Both the position numbers and the translations under genes were made by a program. Below are positions 35,321 to 43,925 of a stretch of 64,000 bases of DNA, piece after piece (positions within the stretch are counted from its first letter, which is position 1; each line of letters begins with the position of its first letter). Location: NCBI GenBank assembly GCA_902790935.1, contig CADATP010000001.1:22178-86177 (forward strand), read 5' to 3'. Under the pieces are notes generated by a model that saw nothing but the letters and a program-made list of their open reading frames with translations, had not been told where the DNA came from and made no database searches. This stretch comes from an uncultured Lachnospiraceae bacterium (GTDB lineage Bacteria; Bacillota; Clostridia; Lachnospirales; Lachnospiraceae).

Positions 35321-36493
35321 TTATTTATATATTCTTACAAAATTACCCTGGCTTATCTGTTTTACGTTTCCCCCAATCAAAAGTTGCATCAGTATGAGCG
35401 AAAGCTCTGTATAGTCCATATCCGGCAACATCAAAAGAAGCTGATCTGTGCTTACGGGAGACAAAGAAAGCTTTAAAAGCACGGCTTTTTCCTTTTCAGA
35501 CAGTCCGCTTAAAGCTTCATCACGGCCGCAAAACTCTCTGTGCCTTGATCTGTTTTTGGGGTTATTTATCCCGGATTTTATCCGCATCCCGGGATCCTTT
35601 GATATTCCTTCGCAGGCTGACTTTTTCTTTTTCTTTTCGAATACCTGATTAAGTTCGCAAAGAAATATCTCCGGGGAAAGAAATACATTTGCCCCCTGAC
35701 CGATAAGCCCGTTACAGCCATCGCTCAGTCTGTCGGTAATTCTTCCGGGAACTGCAAATACTTCACGACCCTGCTCTAAAGCCATGTCAACGGTTATCAG
35801 GGTTCCGCTTTTCTGCCTGGCCTCAATAACTATAACAGCGTCTGAAAGCCCGCTGACAATGCGGTTTCTCGGCGGAAAGTTGGCGGCAATGGCAGGATAC
35901 CCCGGAGGGTAGGATGAGATTATGCAGCCTTTTTCTTTTAGCTTTTCGTAAACCGGTTTATTGGACGGAGGATAACAGATATCCGCACCGCACCCCAAGA
36001 CAGCGCAGGATAAGCCGTCCGCATCAAGACAAGCCTTTTGCGCGATGCCGTCTATACCTCTTGCAAGCCCGCTTATTACCTGAACGCCGCTTTTTCCAAG
36101 ATATTCACCCAGGGATGTGGCAATAAAACGCCCATAGTCGGAGCAGTCTCTTGCACCGATCACGGCTACCGAAGGAATATCCTCCTCCGGCAGCTTTCCG
36201 TAATACCAAAGGCCCAGTGGCGGATCGGAGATATTTTTAAGTCTTTCGGGATATTCGGGATCATATATTGAGACAAATGAGAGGGGCTCATCGGTACTTT
36301 CCTTAAAATCTCGAATCATAGAAAACTTATCATATTGCTTTTCGGGGAGAATTTCTTTTAGCTTATTTTGGTCTGCGTCAAAGATATTCTTTGCACTTTT
36401 AAAGTGATCGATCAGTCTGATCCCTTGTCTCCCGTTAAGATTTGGAATTAAACAGAGTCTTCGAATGAAGCTGTTTTCAGAATTAGTGTTCAT
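35321..36493 (-). CDS. dprA: DNA-processing protein DprA
   Basis: 390 residues. The N-terminal helical domain is followed by the Rossmann-like DprA core with 'AVIGARDCSDYGR', 'VISGLARGIDGIAQKACLD', 'PPRNRIVSGLSDAVIVIEA' and 'GQGANVF'. A basic low-complexity linker lies at about 295-330. A C-terminal winged-helix DprA domain ('LLLMLPDMDYTELSLILMQL') ends the protein. DprA loads RecA on incoming single-stranded DNA. Together with comM and the adjacent pilT it suggests transformation ability or its remnant. No topA follows, unlike many Firmicutes. Confidence 0.93.
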   Translation of the reverse strand: MNTNSENSFIRRLCLIPNLNGRQGIRLIDHFKSAKNIFDADQNKLKEILPEKQYDKFSMIRDFKESTDEPLSFVSIYDPEYPERLKNISDPPLGLWYYGKLPEEDIPSVAVIGARDCSDYGRFIATSLGEYLGKSGVQVISGLARGIDGIAQKACLDADGLSCAVLGCGADICYPPSNKPVYEKLKEKGCIISSYPPGYPAIAANFPPRNRIVSGLSDAVIVIEARQKSGTLITVDMALEQGREVFAVPGRITDRLSDGCNGLIGQGANVFLSPEIFLCELNQVFEKKKKKSACEGISKDPGMRIKSGINNPKNRSRHREFCGRDEALSGLSEKEKAVLLKLSLSPVSTDQLLLMLPDMDYTELSLILMQLLIGGNVKQISQGNFVRIYK

Positions 36494-36531
36494 TAAAAAT
36501 CCCCCCGATCTTGCCCTCAGGCTAAGCGATA

Positions 36532-36560
36532 TATTAACTTCCTGCTTAAAGAATCGTCAA
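36532..36560 (-). promoter_or_regulatory. Promoter of dprA-comM
   Basis: Minus strand TTGACG (complement of 36555-36560), 17-base spacer, TTAATA (complement of 36532-36537). It sits in the loop between inverted copies of a CCCC-CGAT-type sequence (36501-36513 and 36575-36589). Confidence 0.6.
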
Positions 36561-36675
36561 TACGTAAAAGAGTACAAGAATCGGAGGGGCAAATTGTAGA
36601 AGGTGCATAAAAAAATCGGGGTAAAATGCCATTAAACCCTTGTGGTTGACGCATCGAAAGCAGGGTCAAACCCTC

Positions 36676-36704
36676 TTGTCTTAATGCGCTTTTTGTTATA
36701 TACT
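36676..36704 (+). promoter_or_regulatory. Promoter of the SEC-C protein gene
   Basis: TTGTCT (36676-36681), 17-base spacer, TATACT (36699-36704). AGAGGTGG precedes the ATG at 36753. Confidence 0.65.
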
Positions 36705-36752
36705 AAATGTTGTGTTTCATTAAGAAATAATAATACATAGAGGTGGATAAAC

Positions 36753-37256
36753 ATGGCACTATTAGAGCAGTGGCGCGAAGTAGCGTACAATGAACATATC
36801 GATCAAAAAAAGCTTCAGGCACTTTGGGCCAGATACTTCCAGGATGAAAAGGAAATCTATTCCCAGCTTCTTAAGAATCCCGATGAAGTAGTAAGCGGAT
36901 CTGTTAAGGAACTTGCTGAGAAGTATAATGTAACTGTTATGACTATGACCGGATTCCTTGACGGCATCAATGACAGCCTTAAGGAAAAGAACCCCATCGA
37001 GGAGATGGAAGAGGACACGGTTGTATCTCTCCCCATCGACAAGGCTCTTCTCTACAAGAACATGGTAGGAGCCGAGGCTGACTGGCTTTATAACCTTCCC
37101 GAGTGGGAGGATATCTTTGACGAGAATACCCGTAAAGCCCTTTATAAAGAGCAGAAGTCATCAACCACGATCGTTAAGGATGCAAAAATCTATCCCAACG
37201 ATCCCTGCCCTTGCGGAAGCGGTAAGAAGTATAAGAAGTGCTGCGGCAAAAAGTAA
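36753..37256 (+). CDS. SEC-C metal-binding domain protein
   Basis: 167 residues. The body is helical and acidic with no recognised catalytic motif. The last 20 residues are a SEC-C zinc-binding motif ('[18 protein letters not shown]') like the one at the SecA C-terminus. In SecA this motif contacts SecB and the ribosome; in stand-alone proteins the role is unclear. Codon use is biased towards high-expression codons. It has its own promoter, and an attenuator separates it from apt. Confidence 0.8.
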   Translation: MALLEQWREVAYNEHIDQKKLQALWARYFQDEKEIYSQLLKNPDEVVSGSVKELAEKYNVTVMTMTGFLDGINDSLKEKNPIEEMEEDTVVSLPIDKALLYKNMVGAEADWLYNLPEWEDIFDENTRKALYKEQKSSTTIVKDAKIYPNDPCPCGSGKKYKKCCGKK

Positions 37257-37260
37257 TTCA

Positions 37261-37301
37261 TTAAGGGCTTACCCGTAACAGGGAGAGCCCTAATGTTTTT
37301 T
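37261..37301 (+). terminator. Terminator/attenuator between SEC-C gene and apt
   Basis: AGGGCT (37264-37269) pairs with AGCCCT (37286-37291), with an inner ACCC/GGG pairing and six T residues at 37296-37301. The start of apt follows 17 bases later with GGGAGG as ribosome site, so partial readthrough is likely. Confidence 0.75.
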
Positions 37302-37317
37302 GGGAGGTCTATTTTAA

Positions 37318-37842
37318 ATGAAAAAGCTTGAAGAATATATCAGAAGTATCCCGGATTTCCCGGAGAAGGGCATAATCTTCAGAGATGTTACAAGTGTACT
37401 TGAGGACGCTGAAGGCTTTAAACTTGCCATAGATACGATGCAGGATCTTGTTAAGGACCTTGATATCGATGCTATCGTAGGTGCGGAGAGCAGAGGGTTT
37501 ATCTTCGGAGCTCCTATCGCCTACAATTTAAACAAGCCTTTCTGCCTTATCCGTAAAAAGGGTAAGCTCCCTTGTGCTACCATAGAAGAGACATACAATC
37601 TTGAGTACGGAACGGCGACTATCGAGATACATAAGGACAGTATTAAACCCGGACAGAAAGTTCTCCTTGTGGACGATCTCATTGCTACGGGCGGAACGAC
37701 AGAAGCTATGATAAAGCTTGTGGAAAAGCTTGGCGGAGAAGTAGTCGGAGTCGTTGTTCTTATCGAACTTGCCGGACTTAAGGGCAGAGAAAAGATTGCG
37801 GGTTATCGCCTTGATGCTGCGATTACATACGAAGGAAAATAA
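37318..37842 (+). CDS. apt: Adenine phosphoribosyltransferase
   Basis: 174 residues. 'IPDFPEKGIIFRDVT' and the PRPP site 'VLLVDDLIATGGTTEAM' are diagnostic. It converts adenine and PRPP to AMP. It lies 18 bases before rel, the apt-rel order found widely in Firmicutes, which ties purine salvage to the stringent response. Confidence 0.96.
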   Translation: MKKLEEYIRSIPDFPEKGIIFRDVTSVLEDAEGFKLAIDTMQDLVKDLDIDAIVGAESRGFIFGAPIAYNLNKPFCLIRKKGKLPCATIEETYNLEYGTATIEIHKDSIKPGQKVLLVDDLIATGGTTEAMIKLVEKLGGEVVGVVVLIELAGLKGREKIAGYRLDAAITYEGK

Positions 37843-37860
37843 TATTCAGAGGTAGATTGT

Positions 37861-40170
37861 ATGGCGGAAGAAAAAGTGGTATCAAGTGCGGCTATAGATA
37901 CCAGCCATATAACTAAATATGAGGATTTTGTATCACCCGACGAGCTGTACAATCAGCTTATTAATGCTTTAAAGAAATACCATCCCAGCGATGATATTTC
38001 TATGATCGAAAAGGCGTATAAGGTAGCGTGTGAAGCCCATAACGGACAGGTCAGAAAGTCCGGAGAGCCTTATATCATCCATCCCTTAAACGTTGCCATA
38101 ATCCTTGCAGAGCTTGAGATGGACAAGGAGACTATTGCGGCGGGCCTTTTACACGATGTCGTGGAAGATACTGTCATGACCGAGGCAGACCTTGAAAGGG
38201 AGTTTGGCTCGGATGTTGCTATTTTGGTTGACGGTGTTACAAAGCTTGAAAAACTTCCGCTTTCAACCTCCATAGACCAGTCTGATGCAAAGATCGAGAT
38301 GCAGGCGGAAAACCTTAGAAAAATGTTTCTTGCTATGGCTAAGGATATCCGCGTTATTATGATCAAGCTTGCGGACAGACTTCACAATATGCGAACCCTT
38401 CAATACCAAAAGCCCGAAAGCCAGATACGTATTGCCAGGGAAACGCAGGAAATATACTGTCCCATCGCCCAAAGACTCGGTATCAGCAAATTAAAGGTTG
38501 AGCTTGATGACCTTTCACTCATGTACCTGGATCCCGAAGCCTTTAACGAGCTTTCTACCAAGATTGAGATGGGAAGGGCCGAAAGAGAAGAATACATCGC
38601 CAGCATCGTTAAAGAGGTTGGAGAGCATATAAAAGAAGCGGGTATTACCGCAAAAGTAGACGGCAGAGTTAAACACTTCTTCTCCATCTACAAAAAGATG
38701 AAGAATCAAAATAAAACTCTGGATCAGATATATGACCTTTTCGCCGTCAGGATAATTGTGGATACGGTCAAGGATTGCTATGCTGCTCTCGGAGTGATTC
38801 ATGAGCATTATAAGCCTATCCCCGGAAGATTCAAAGATTACATTGCAATGCCCAAGCCCAATATGTACCAGTCGCTGCACACAACCCTTATCGGAAGCAG
38901 CGGACAGCCCTTCGAGATACAGATACGTACCTTCGAGATGCATAAGGCTGCTGAATACGGTATCGCTGCGCACTGGAAATACAAAGAGACTTCGGCCGGA
39001 ACAGGCGGCGTCCACGGAGAAGAAGAGAAGCTTTCATGGCTCAGACAGATCCTGGAATGGCAGAGGGATATGTCAGACAACAGAGAATTCCTTAATCTCC
39101 TTAAAAATGACCTTGACCTTTTCGCTGATAATGTATATTGCTTCACTCCAAGCGGAGAAGTTAAGAACCTTCCCGCGGGATCTTGCCCCATTGACTTTGC
39201 CTACAGCATACACAGCGCTGTAGGAAACAGGATGGTCGGTGCAAGAGTTAACGGAAAACTTGTACCTATAGATTATAAGATAAAGAACGGTGACCGTATC
39301 GAGGTCATCACATCTCAAAATACGAAGGGCCCCAGCAGAGACTGGCTGAGCCTTGTTAAGAGTACTCAGGCCAAGAACAAGATTAACCAATGGTTCAGAA
39401 ATGAATCCAAGGACGTTAATGTTGCCAAGGGAAAAGAGTATCTTCTTAATTACTGTAAGTCAAAGGGAATCGATCTCTACGCTATTATGACTCCCGAGTA
39501 CCAGTATGAGCTTGTAAGAAAGTACGGACTCCATGACTGGGACGGTGTTCTTGCGGCGGTAGGGCACGGAGCTTTAAAGGACGGACAGGTTATCAATAAG
39601 ATAAAAGAGCTCTACGATGCTGACCATCAGCAGGCTCTTACCAAGGAAGAAGTATTAGAGGCAATCGCTGAAAATGCGGCAGCTGCGGCGGCTAAGCCCA
39701 AGATAAAGAGTAAGAGCGGTATCGTGGTCAAGGGAATCACGGATCTTTCCGTTAGATTTTCAAAGTGCTGCAGCCCTGTACCCGGAGATGAGATCGTCGG
39801 ATTCGTCACAAGAGGAAGAGGAATTTCTATCCACAGAACGGACTGTATAAATATCATCAGTCTGCCTGAGCTTGACAGAGTGCGACTTATCGACGCAGAA
39901 TGGCAGGCACCGGACAAACAGCAGGCCGAAAAATATGTTACCGAGATCAAGATCTACGCTAACGACAGAAGCGGACTTCTTGCGGATGTTTCGAGGGCTC
40001 TTACGGAGAAGAATATCAATATTCTTTCTATGAATACAAAGACCAACAAACAGGGCGTTGCAACAATGCAGATGTCCTTTGAGATAAGCGATAAGGATGA
40101 GCTTAAAAATATCGTTGAGAAGATAAGATCTATCGACGGTATCATCGACATTGAGAGAGCCATCGGTTAG
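37861..40170 (+). CDS. rel: Bifunctional (p)ppGpp synthetase/hydrolase Rel
   Basis: 769 residues. The hydrolase HD motif is in 'GLLHDVVEDT' (96-105). The synthetase domain has 'GRFKDYIAMPKPNMYQSLHT' from about residue 321. The TGS domain spans about 420-480 ('DNVYCFTPSGEVKNLPAGS'), and a C-terminal ACT domain about 692-769. Both catalytic sites look intact, so it should make and degrade (p)ppGpp. The Ala/Lys-rich stretch near 600-620 is an interdomain linker. The 3' end lies 17 bases before the next gene. Confidence 0.96.
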   Translation: MAEEKVVSSAAIDTSHITKYEDFVSPDELYNQLINALKKYHPSDDISMIEKAYKVACEAHNGQVRKSGEPYIIHPLNVAIILAELEMDKETIAAGLLHDVVEDTVMTEADLEREFGSDVAILVDGVTKLEKLPLSTSIDQSDAKIEMQAENLRKMFLAMAKDIRVIMIKLADRLHNMRTLQYQKPESQIRIARETQEIYCPIAQRLGISKLKVELDDLSLMYLDPEAFNELSTKIEMGRAEREEYIASIVKEVGEHIKEAGITAKVDGRVKHFFSIYKKMKNQNKTLDQIYDLFAVRIIVDTVKDCYAALGVIHEHYKPIPGRFKDYIAMPKPNMYQSLHTTLIGSSGQPFEIQIRTFEMHKAAEYGIAAHWKYKETSAGTGGVHGEEEKLSWLRQILEWQRDMSDNREFLNLLKNDLDLFADNVYCFTPSGEVKNLPAGSCPIDFAYSIHSAVGNRMVGARVNGKLVPIDYKIKNGDRIEVITSQNTKGPSRDWLSLVKSTQAKNKINQWFRNESKDVNVAKGKEYLLNYCKSKGIDLYAIMTPEYQYELVRKYGLHDWDGVLAAVGHGALKDGQVINKIKELYDADHQQALTKEEVLEAIAENAAAAAAKPKIKSKSGIVVKGITDLSVRFSKCCSPVPGDEIVGFVTRGRGISIHRTDCINIISLPELDRVRLIDAEWQAPDKQQAEKYVTEIKIYANDRSGLLADVSRALTEKNINILSMNTKTNKQGVATMQMSFEISDKDELKNIVEKIRSIDGIIDIERAIG

Positions 40171-40186
40171 TTACGGAAAGGTTTAT

Positions 40187-40819
40187 ATGGCAGATATTAA
40201 GATCGGCCGCATGGTAATAGGTGTTGCGGCTACAAACTGTTATTTTTTATACAGAGAGGGCAGCAAAAAGTGCGTTGTTATCGACGCTCCCGATAAAGGA
40301 AAAGAGATAGCTGCGGCTTTGGGAAAGCATGGATTTGAGATAGAGGCGCTCCTGCTTACCCACGGACATTTTGATCATATCTGGGGAGCCAGCGAGCTCA
40401 GACAGGTTACGGGCGCAAAGATTTATGCGCTTGATGCCGAGCAGCCTCTTTTAGAGGACAGCAGATTAAATGTTTCGGCTCAGTCCGGAAGACCTTGCAC
40501 CGTTAAGGTGAACAAGTATTTTAAAGACGGTGATGTGCTTGATCTTGCGGATATTAAGATAAAGGTTATCGCTACTCCGGGACACACAGCGGGAAGCTGT
40601 TGCTTTTATGTTGAGGAAGCCGGAATACTTGTAGCGGGAGATACGCTGTTTTACGAGTCTGTCGGAAGGTGCGATCTTCCTACGGGAAGCGGTATGACCC
40701 TTGAGCGAAGCGTTAAGGAAAAGATTTTCACTCTTCCGCCCGAGACGGTTTGCTATCCCGGACACGGCGATGAGACCAGCGTTTCACACGAGATGAAATA
40801 TAATCCCTTTTTGGTATAA
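40187..40819 (+). CDS. MBL-fold metallohydrolase (glyoxalase II-like)
   Basis: 210 residues from ATG 40187 (GGAAAGG upstream). The longer reading from 40151 begins inside rel and lacks a ribosome site. The metal motif HxHxDH is present as 'THGHFDH' (58-64), with later ligands in 'TPGHTAGS' and 'YPGHGDET'. It is the short YcbL/GloB-like type found directly after rel in many Clostridia. The substrate is probably a thioester, but this is inference. Confidence 0.9.
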   Translation: MADIKIGRMVIGVAATNCYFLYREGSKKCVVIDAPDKGKEIAAALGKHGFEIEALLLTHGHFDHIWGASELRQVTGAKIYALDAEQPLLEDSRLNVSAQSGRPCTVKVNKYFKDGDVLDLADIKIKVIATPGHTAGSCCFYVEEAGILVAGDTLFYESVGRCDLPTGSGMTLERSVKEKIFTLPPETVCYPGHGDETSVSHEMKYNPFLV

Positions 40820-40837
40820 AAAAGCAAAGGCAGATTA

Positions 40838-42307
40838 ATGGCGACTAAATATATAAAAATAAATCATGAAAAGTACGGCTATGATGTGCTGGCTCTTTTC
40901 CAGTCCTTCTATCCGGAAGACAATCATCAGCTTGTTTTTCCGGGATGCCGGGAACAGATTACAGGGGAAGCCGAGGAAATCGGCTTTTTTGCTCTCTTAA
41001 ATTATAAAGACGGTGACAACGCACCTGTAGATATAACTTTCAGTGATGGCAGTTCCTTCAGATACCCCGGAGGACAGGGAAGCGATCTAAAGGAAGGATT
41101 TGGAAACTATCTGTATGATATTCTTTCTAAAAAGACCGGAGTTACGCTCCCCTGGGGAACCCTTAACGGTGTCAGACCCACTAAGATAGCTTATAAAGGA
41201 CTTATCGAAGGAAAATCTGACGAAGAGATAGAAGAAATCTATTTAAAGGACAGAAAAGCCTCAGCAGAAAAAGCACGTCTTGCAATAGAAATAGCAAAAA
41301 GGGAAAAGAGTATATTGGATAAGATCAATCTATCCGATGGTTACAGCCTGTATATAGGGATACCTTTTTGCCCTACAACATGTTTATATTGTTCCTTTAC
41401 TTCGTATCCTTATTCGGTATACAAAAAAGAGGTTGATAATTATTTAGATGCTCTTATAAAGGAGCTGGAATTTGTAGCCGGGATGAGAAAGGAAAACCCC
41501 GATACGATCTACATCGGCGGAGGAACTCCTACAACCCTTGATGCGGAGCGCCTGGAGAGGCTTTTATCCAAGGTTGAAGAGCTTTTTGACCTTAATAAGG
41601 TATTCGAATTTACCGTTGAAGCCGGAAGAGCGGATTCTATTACTGAGGAAAAGCTGAAGGTCTTAAAGGCGCATAAAGTAACCAGAATCTCTATAAATCC
41701 CCAGACATTCAACCAGGAAACCCTTGACTTTATCGGCAGAAAGGCTTCGGTAGAGCAGTTTGCGCAGGTTTGGCCTATAGCGCGAAAGCTTGGCTTTGAC
41801 AATATCAATATGGATATTATCTTGGGGCTTCCCGGGGAGAACGAGCCGGAAGTTAAAAAGACGATAGAAAAGGTGCTTGAGTACGGTCCCGATTCACTGA
41901 CCGTCCATTCCCTTGCCATCAAAAGAGCCTCAAAGCTTGCATCATGGATCATCCAAAATGGGAAGAGCACGATCAATAACTCCGATGAGCTTATGAAGAT
42001 AGCTTCAGACGGAGCTAAAAAGCTTGGGCTGGTTCCGTATTATCTTTACCGTCAAAAGAATATGAGCGGTAATCTTGAAAATGTAGGCTTCTCCAAGGAG
42101 GGAAAAGAGGGTATCTATAATATTCTTATAATGGAGGAATTACAGGATATTGTCGCCTGCGGAGCGGGAACGGTTTCTAAGAGAGTTTTTTACGAAGACG
42201 GTACGATAAGGAAACTGACAAGGTGCGAAAACGTAAAGGAAGTTCCGATGTATTGCGAGAAAATTGATGAAATGATAGATCGAAAAAGGAAACTCTTTCT
42301 GGAATAA
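40838..42307 (+). CDS. hemZ: Radical-SAM coproporphyrinogen dehydrogenase-like protein HemZ
   Basis: 489 residues. An N-terminal domain of about 165 residues is specific to HemZ. The radical-SAM cysteines are Cys178, Cys182 and Cys185 ('FCPTTCLYC'). 'IYIGGGTPTTLDAERL' and 'GLPGENEPEVKKTIE' follow. HemZ proteins are oxygen-independent and related to coproporphyrinogen oxidation, although the activity in strict anaerobes is uncertain. It ends the rel operon. Confidence 0.9.
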   Translation: MATKYIKINHEKYGYDVLALFQSFYPEDNHQLVFPGCREQITGEAEEIGFFALLNYKDGDNAPVDITFSDGSSFRYPGGQGSDLKEGFGNYLYDILSKKTGVTLPWGTLNGVRPTKIAYKGLIEGKSDEEIEEIYLKDRKASAEKARLAIEIAKREKSILDKINLSDGYSLYIGIPFCPTTCLYCSFTSYPYSVYKKEVDNYLDALIKELEFVAGMRKENPDTIYIGGGTPTTLDAERLERLLSKVEELFDLNKVFEFTVEAGRADSITEEKLKVLKAHKVTRISINPQTFNQETLDFIGRKASVEQFAQVWPIARKLGFDNINMDIILGLPGENEPEVKKTIEKVLEYGPDSLTVHSLAIKRASKLASWIIQNGKSTINNSDELMKIASDGAKKLGLVPYYLYRQKNMSGNLENVGFSKEGKEGIYNILIMEELQDIVACGAGTVSKRVFYEDGTIRKLTRCENVKEVPMYCEKIDEMIDRKRKLFLE

Positions 42308-42321
42308 TAGAGCTTTAAATC

Positions 42322-42350
42322 TTGTTTGAAAAAAGATTACATGTTATAAT
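42322..42350 (+). promoter_or_regulatory. Promoter of the flavodoxin gene
   Basis: TTGTTT (42322-42327), 17-base spacer, perfect TATAAT (42345-42350), then AAGGAGGG before the ATG at 42392. Confidence 0.8.
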
Positions 42351-42391
42351 TTTTCAGGGAAAACAGACGATATATTCCAAGGAGGGACCAT

Positions 42392-42865
42392 ATGGGAAAG
42401 ACGTTGGTGGCTTTTTTCAGCGCAAGCGGTGTTACCGCAAGAGTGGCTGAAAGACTTGCTAAAGCGGCTCAGGCGGATTTGTTTGAAATCAGTCCGAAAG
42501 AGCTTTACACAGAAAGCGATCTTGATTGGAAGAATAAAAACTCGCGTAGCAGTCTGGAAATGAAAGATCCTGATTGCAGACCGGAGATCTGGTCAAAAGT
42601 TGAAAGCATGAACGAATATGACCGCGTTTTCGTCGGGTATCCTATTTGGTGGTATAGGGAGCCCTCTATTATTGATACCTTTATGGAGAGCTACGATTTT
42701 ACCTCCAAAACGATCATACCTTTCGCAACCTCAGGAGGAAGCGGACTCGGAGATTCTCCCGAGAATATACAAAAGCTTGCACCGGAAGCAAGAGTTTTAA
42801 GCGGAAGAAGGCTCTTTGGAAGCGAGACAGAGAGTGATCTTAAAAAGTGGGTCGATGAGATTTAG
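42392..42865 (+). CDS. Flavodoxin
   Basis: 157 residues. The FMN phosphate loop is 'FFSASGVTARVAE' (9-21), and 'VGYPIWWYREP' and 'TSGGSGLGDS' flank the isoalloxazine site. This is the short, NAD(P)H-quinone-type flavodoxin common in gut anaerobes. It carries electrons between low-potential partners or reduces small molecules. It is preceded by a strong promoter. Confidence 0.92.
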   Translation: MGKTLVAFFSASGVTARVAERLAKAAQADLFEISPKELYTESDLDWKNKNSRSSLEMKDPDCRPEIWSKVESMNEYDRVFVGYPIWWYREPSIIDTFMESYDFTSKTIIPFATSGGSGLGDSPENIQKLAPEARVLSGRRLFGSETESDLKKWVDEI

Positions 42866-42900
42866 ATCCGCAAAAATAATTAGTTGGAGCGTTTTAGTAA

Positions 42901-43281
42901 ATGCAGGATAAAAGAACTTATCCAAGGGTGGATGTTGTTATACCCGCTCTTATCACAGAGGACAGGAACCACGAAGAAATACCTTGTACCATTAAAAATA
43001 TAAGTGAGAACGGAATCTGTTTTGAGTTTGATTCTGATGGGGGAAAATATGTAAACTCTCTTCAAAAGGGAGATGCGATACATTTTCAGTTCATAGATAC
43101 TTACCAGTTTGGAAGCAATATTGAAACAGATATTTTATCCAATGATTGCACTGTCAGACATATCAGAATATGCGGAGATATGATGATCATCGGAGGATAT
43201 GTTACTGAGGAAGATTTCAGACAATACGCTGTAAGAAGAGAGCTTGTTTCTTCAATCGGAAGATTCAGAGCCCTTGCTTAA
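42901..43281 (+). CDS. PilZ-domain protein (predicted cyclic-di-GMP receptor)
   Basis: 126 residues made almost entirely of one PilZ domain. The ligand motifs are complete: RxxxR (Arg5, Arg9 in 'KRTYPRV') and [D/N]xSxxG (Asn33-Gly38 in 'NISENG'). It should therefore bind cyclic-di-GMP and act as a small adaptor (inference). It follows the flavodoxin by 35 bases with a weak ribosome site and is followed by a strong terminator. The target is unknown. Confidence 0.88.
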   Translation: MQDKRTYPRVDVVIPALITEDRNHEEIPCTIKNISENGICFEFDSDGGKYVNSLQKGDAIHFQFIDTYQFGSNIETDILSNDCTVRHIRICGDMMIIGGYVTEEDFRQYAVRRELVSSIGRFRALA

Positions 43282-43334
43282 AGTATTATTATAAGTTTAA
43301 GTTCACAGCTTATCTGAAAATAGCGATAAGAAAG

Positions 43335-43369
43335 GCCGGCAGGAAGAGTTCCTGTCGGCTGTTTTGTTT
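43335..43369 (+). terminator. Rho-independent terminator after the PilZ gene
   Basis: An 11-bp stem GCCGGCAGGAA (43335-43345) pairs with TTCCTGTCGGC (43349-43359, one G-U), with a 3-base loop, then TGTTTTGTTT. Confidence 0.88.
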
Positions 43370-43400
43370 GATCAAGTCTTTATAAAACTATAGATTTAGA

Positions 43401-43925
43401 TCAGCCCATTCCGGAGCAGTTGCAGTTATTAAGGGCGTTGATACATGTAGCCACAAGTACGATCACAAGTATTACGGCAGCAACGAGCATACCTATATAA
43501 ACCCACATAAGTACTTTGGCAAAAACGCTCTTTTTGTACTTTACTCTCGCGATTATCATAAGCACCCAGGCAGCAATGTAAGTAACACTGCCAAAAGAGG
43601 ATAGGACGCTGAAGATCGGAGATGAGACGTCGGACTGAAGATTCATGCTTTCAACGATGTACATAGGTATTCCGCTGGCGGTAGGTCCGAATACGTAAAG
43701 TCCGAGTGACAAAAAGCAAAGAAGCTTTTCGTAGGACTTTGGTTCAGGAACTTGAGCCTCATCGCGAGGCAAAGTCCTGAGCGCCTCCGGAGGAAGCTCG
43801 CTTGCGGGAACGTGCTGCGGCGTAATATCAGCCGGAGCAGTCTGCGGCGCGTTGTCAGAATGTGTGGCTTGCGGCGTAACTTCAACGGTTTGTGTATACG
43901 GGTTGTTTGTTTCGTTATTATCCAT
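43401..43925 (-). CDS. Small membrane protein with Pro/Thr-rich N-terminus, unknown
   Basis: 174 residues. Residues 1-55 are a disordered Pro/Thr/Glu segment. Three hydrophobic stretches follow (about 62-85, 100-122 and 130-163), and the protein ends 'CNCSGMG'. No known domain is recognised. It overlaps the Lgt-like gene by eight bases and is translated from it, so the two probably work together at the membrane. The annotation as a real gene rests on the overlap, good codon use and hydrophobic pattern. Confidence 0.7.
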   Translation of the reverse strand: MDNNETNNPYTQTVEVTPQATHSDNAPQTAPADITPQHVPASELPPEALRTLPRDEAQVPEPKSYEKLLCFLSLGLYVFGPTASGIPMYIVESMNLQSDVSSPIFSVLSSFGSVTYIAAWVLMIIARVKYKKSVFAKVLMWVYIGMLVAAVILVIVLVATCINALNNCNCSGMG

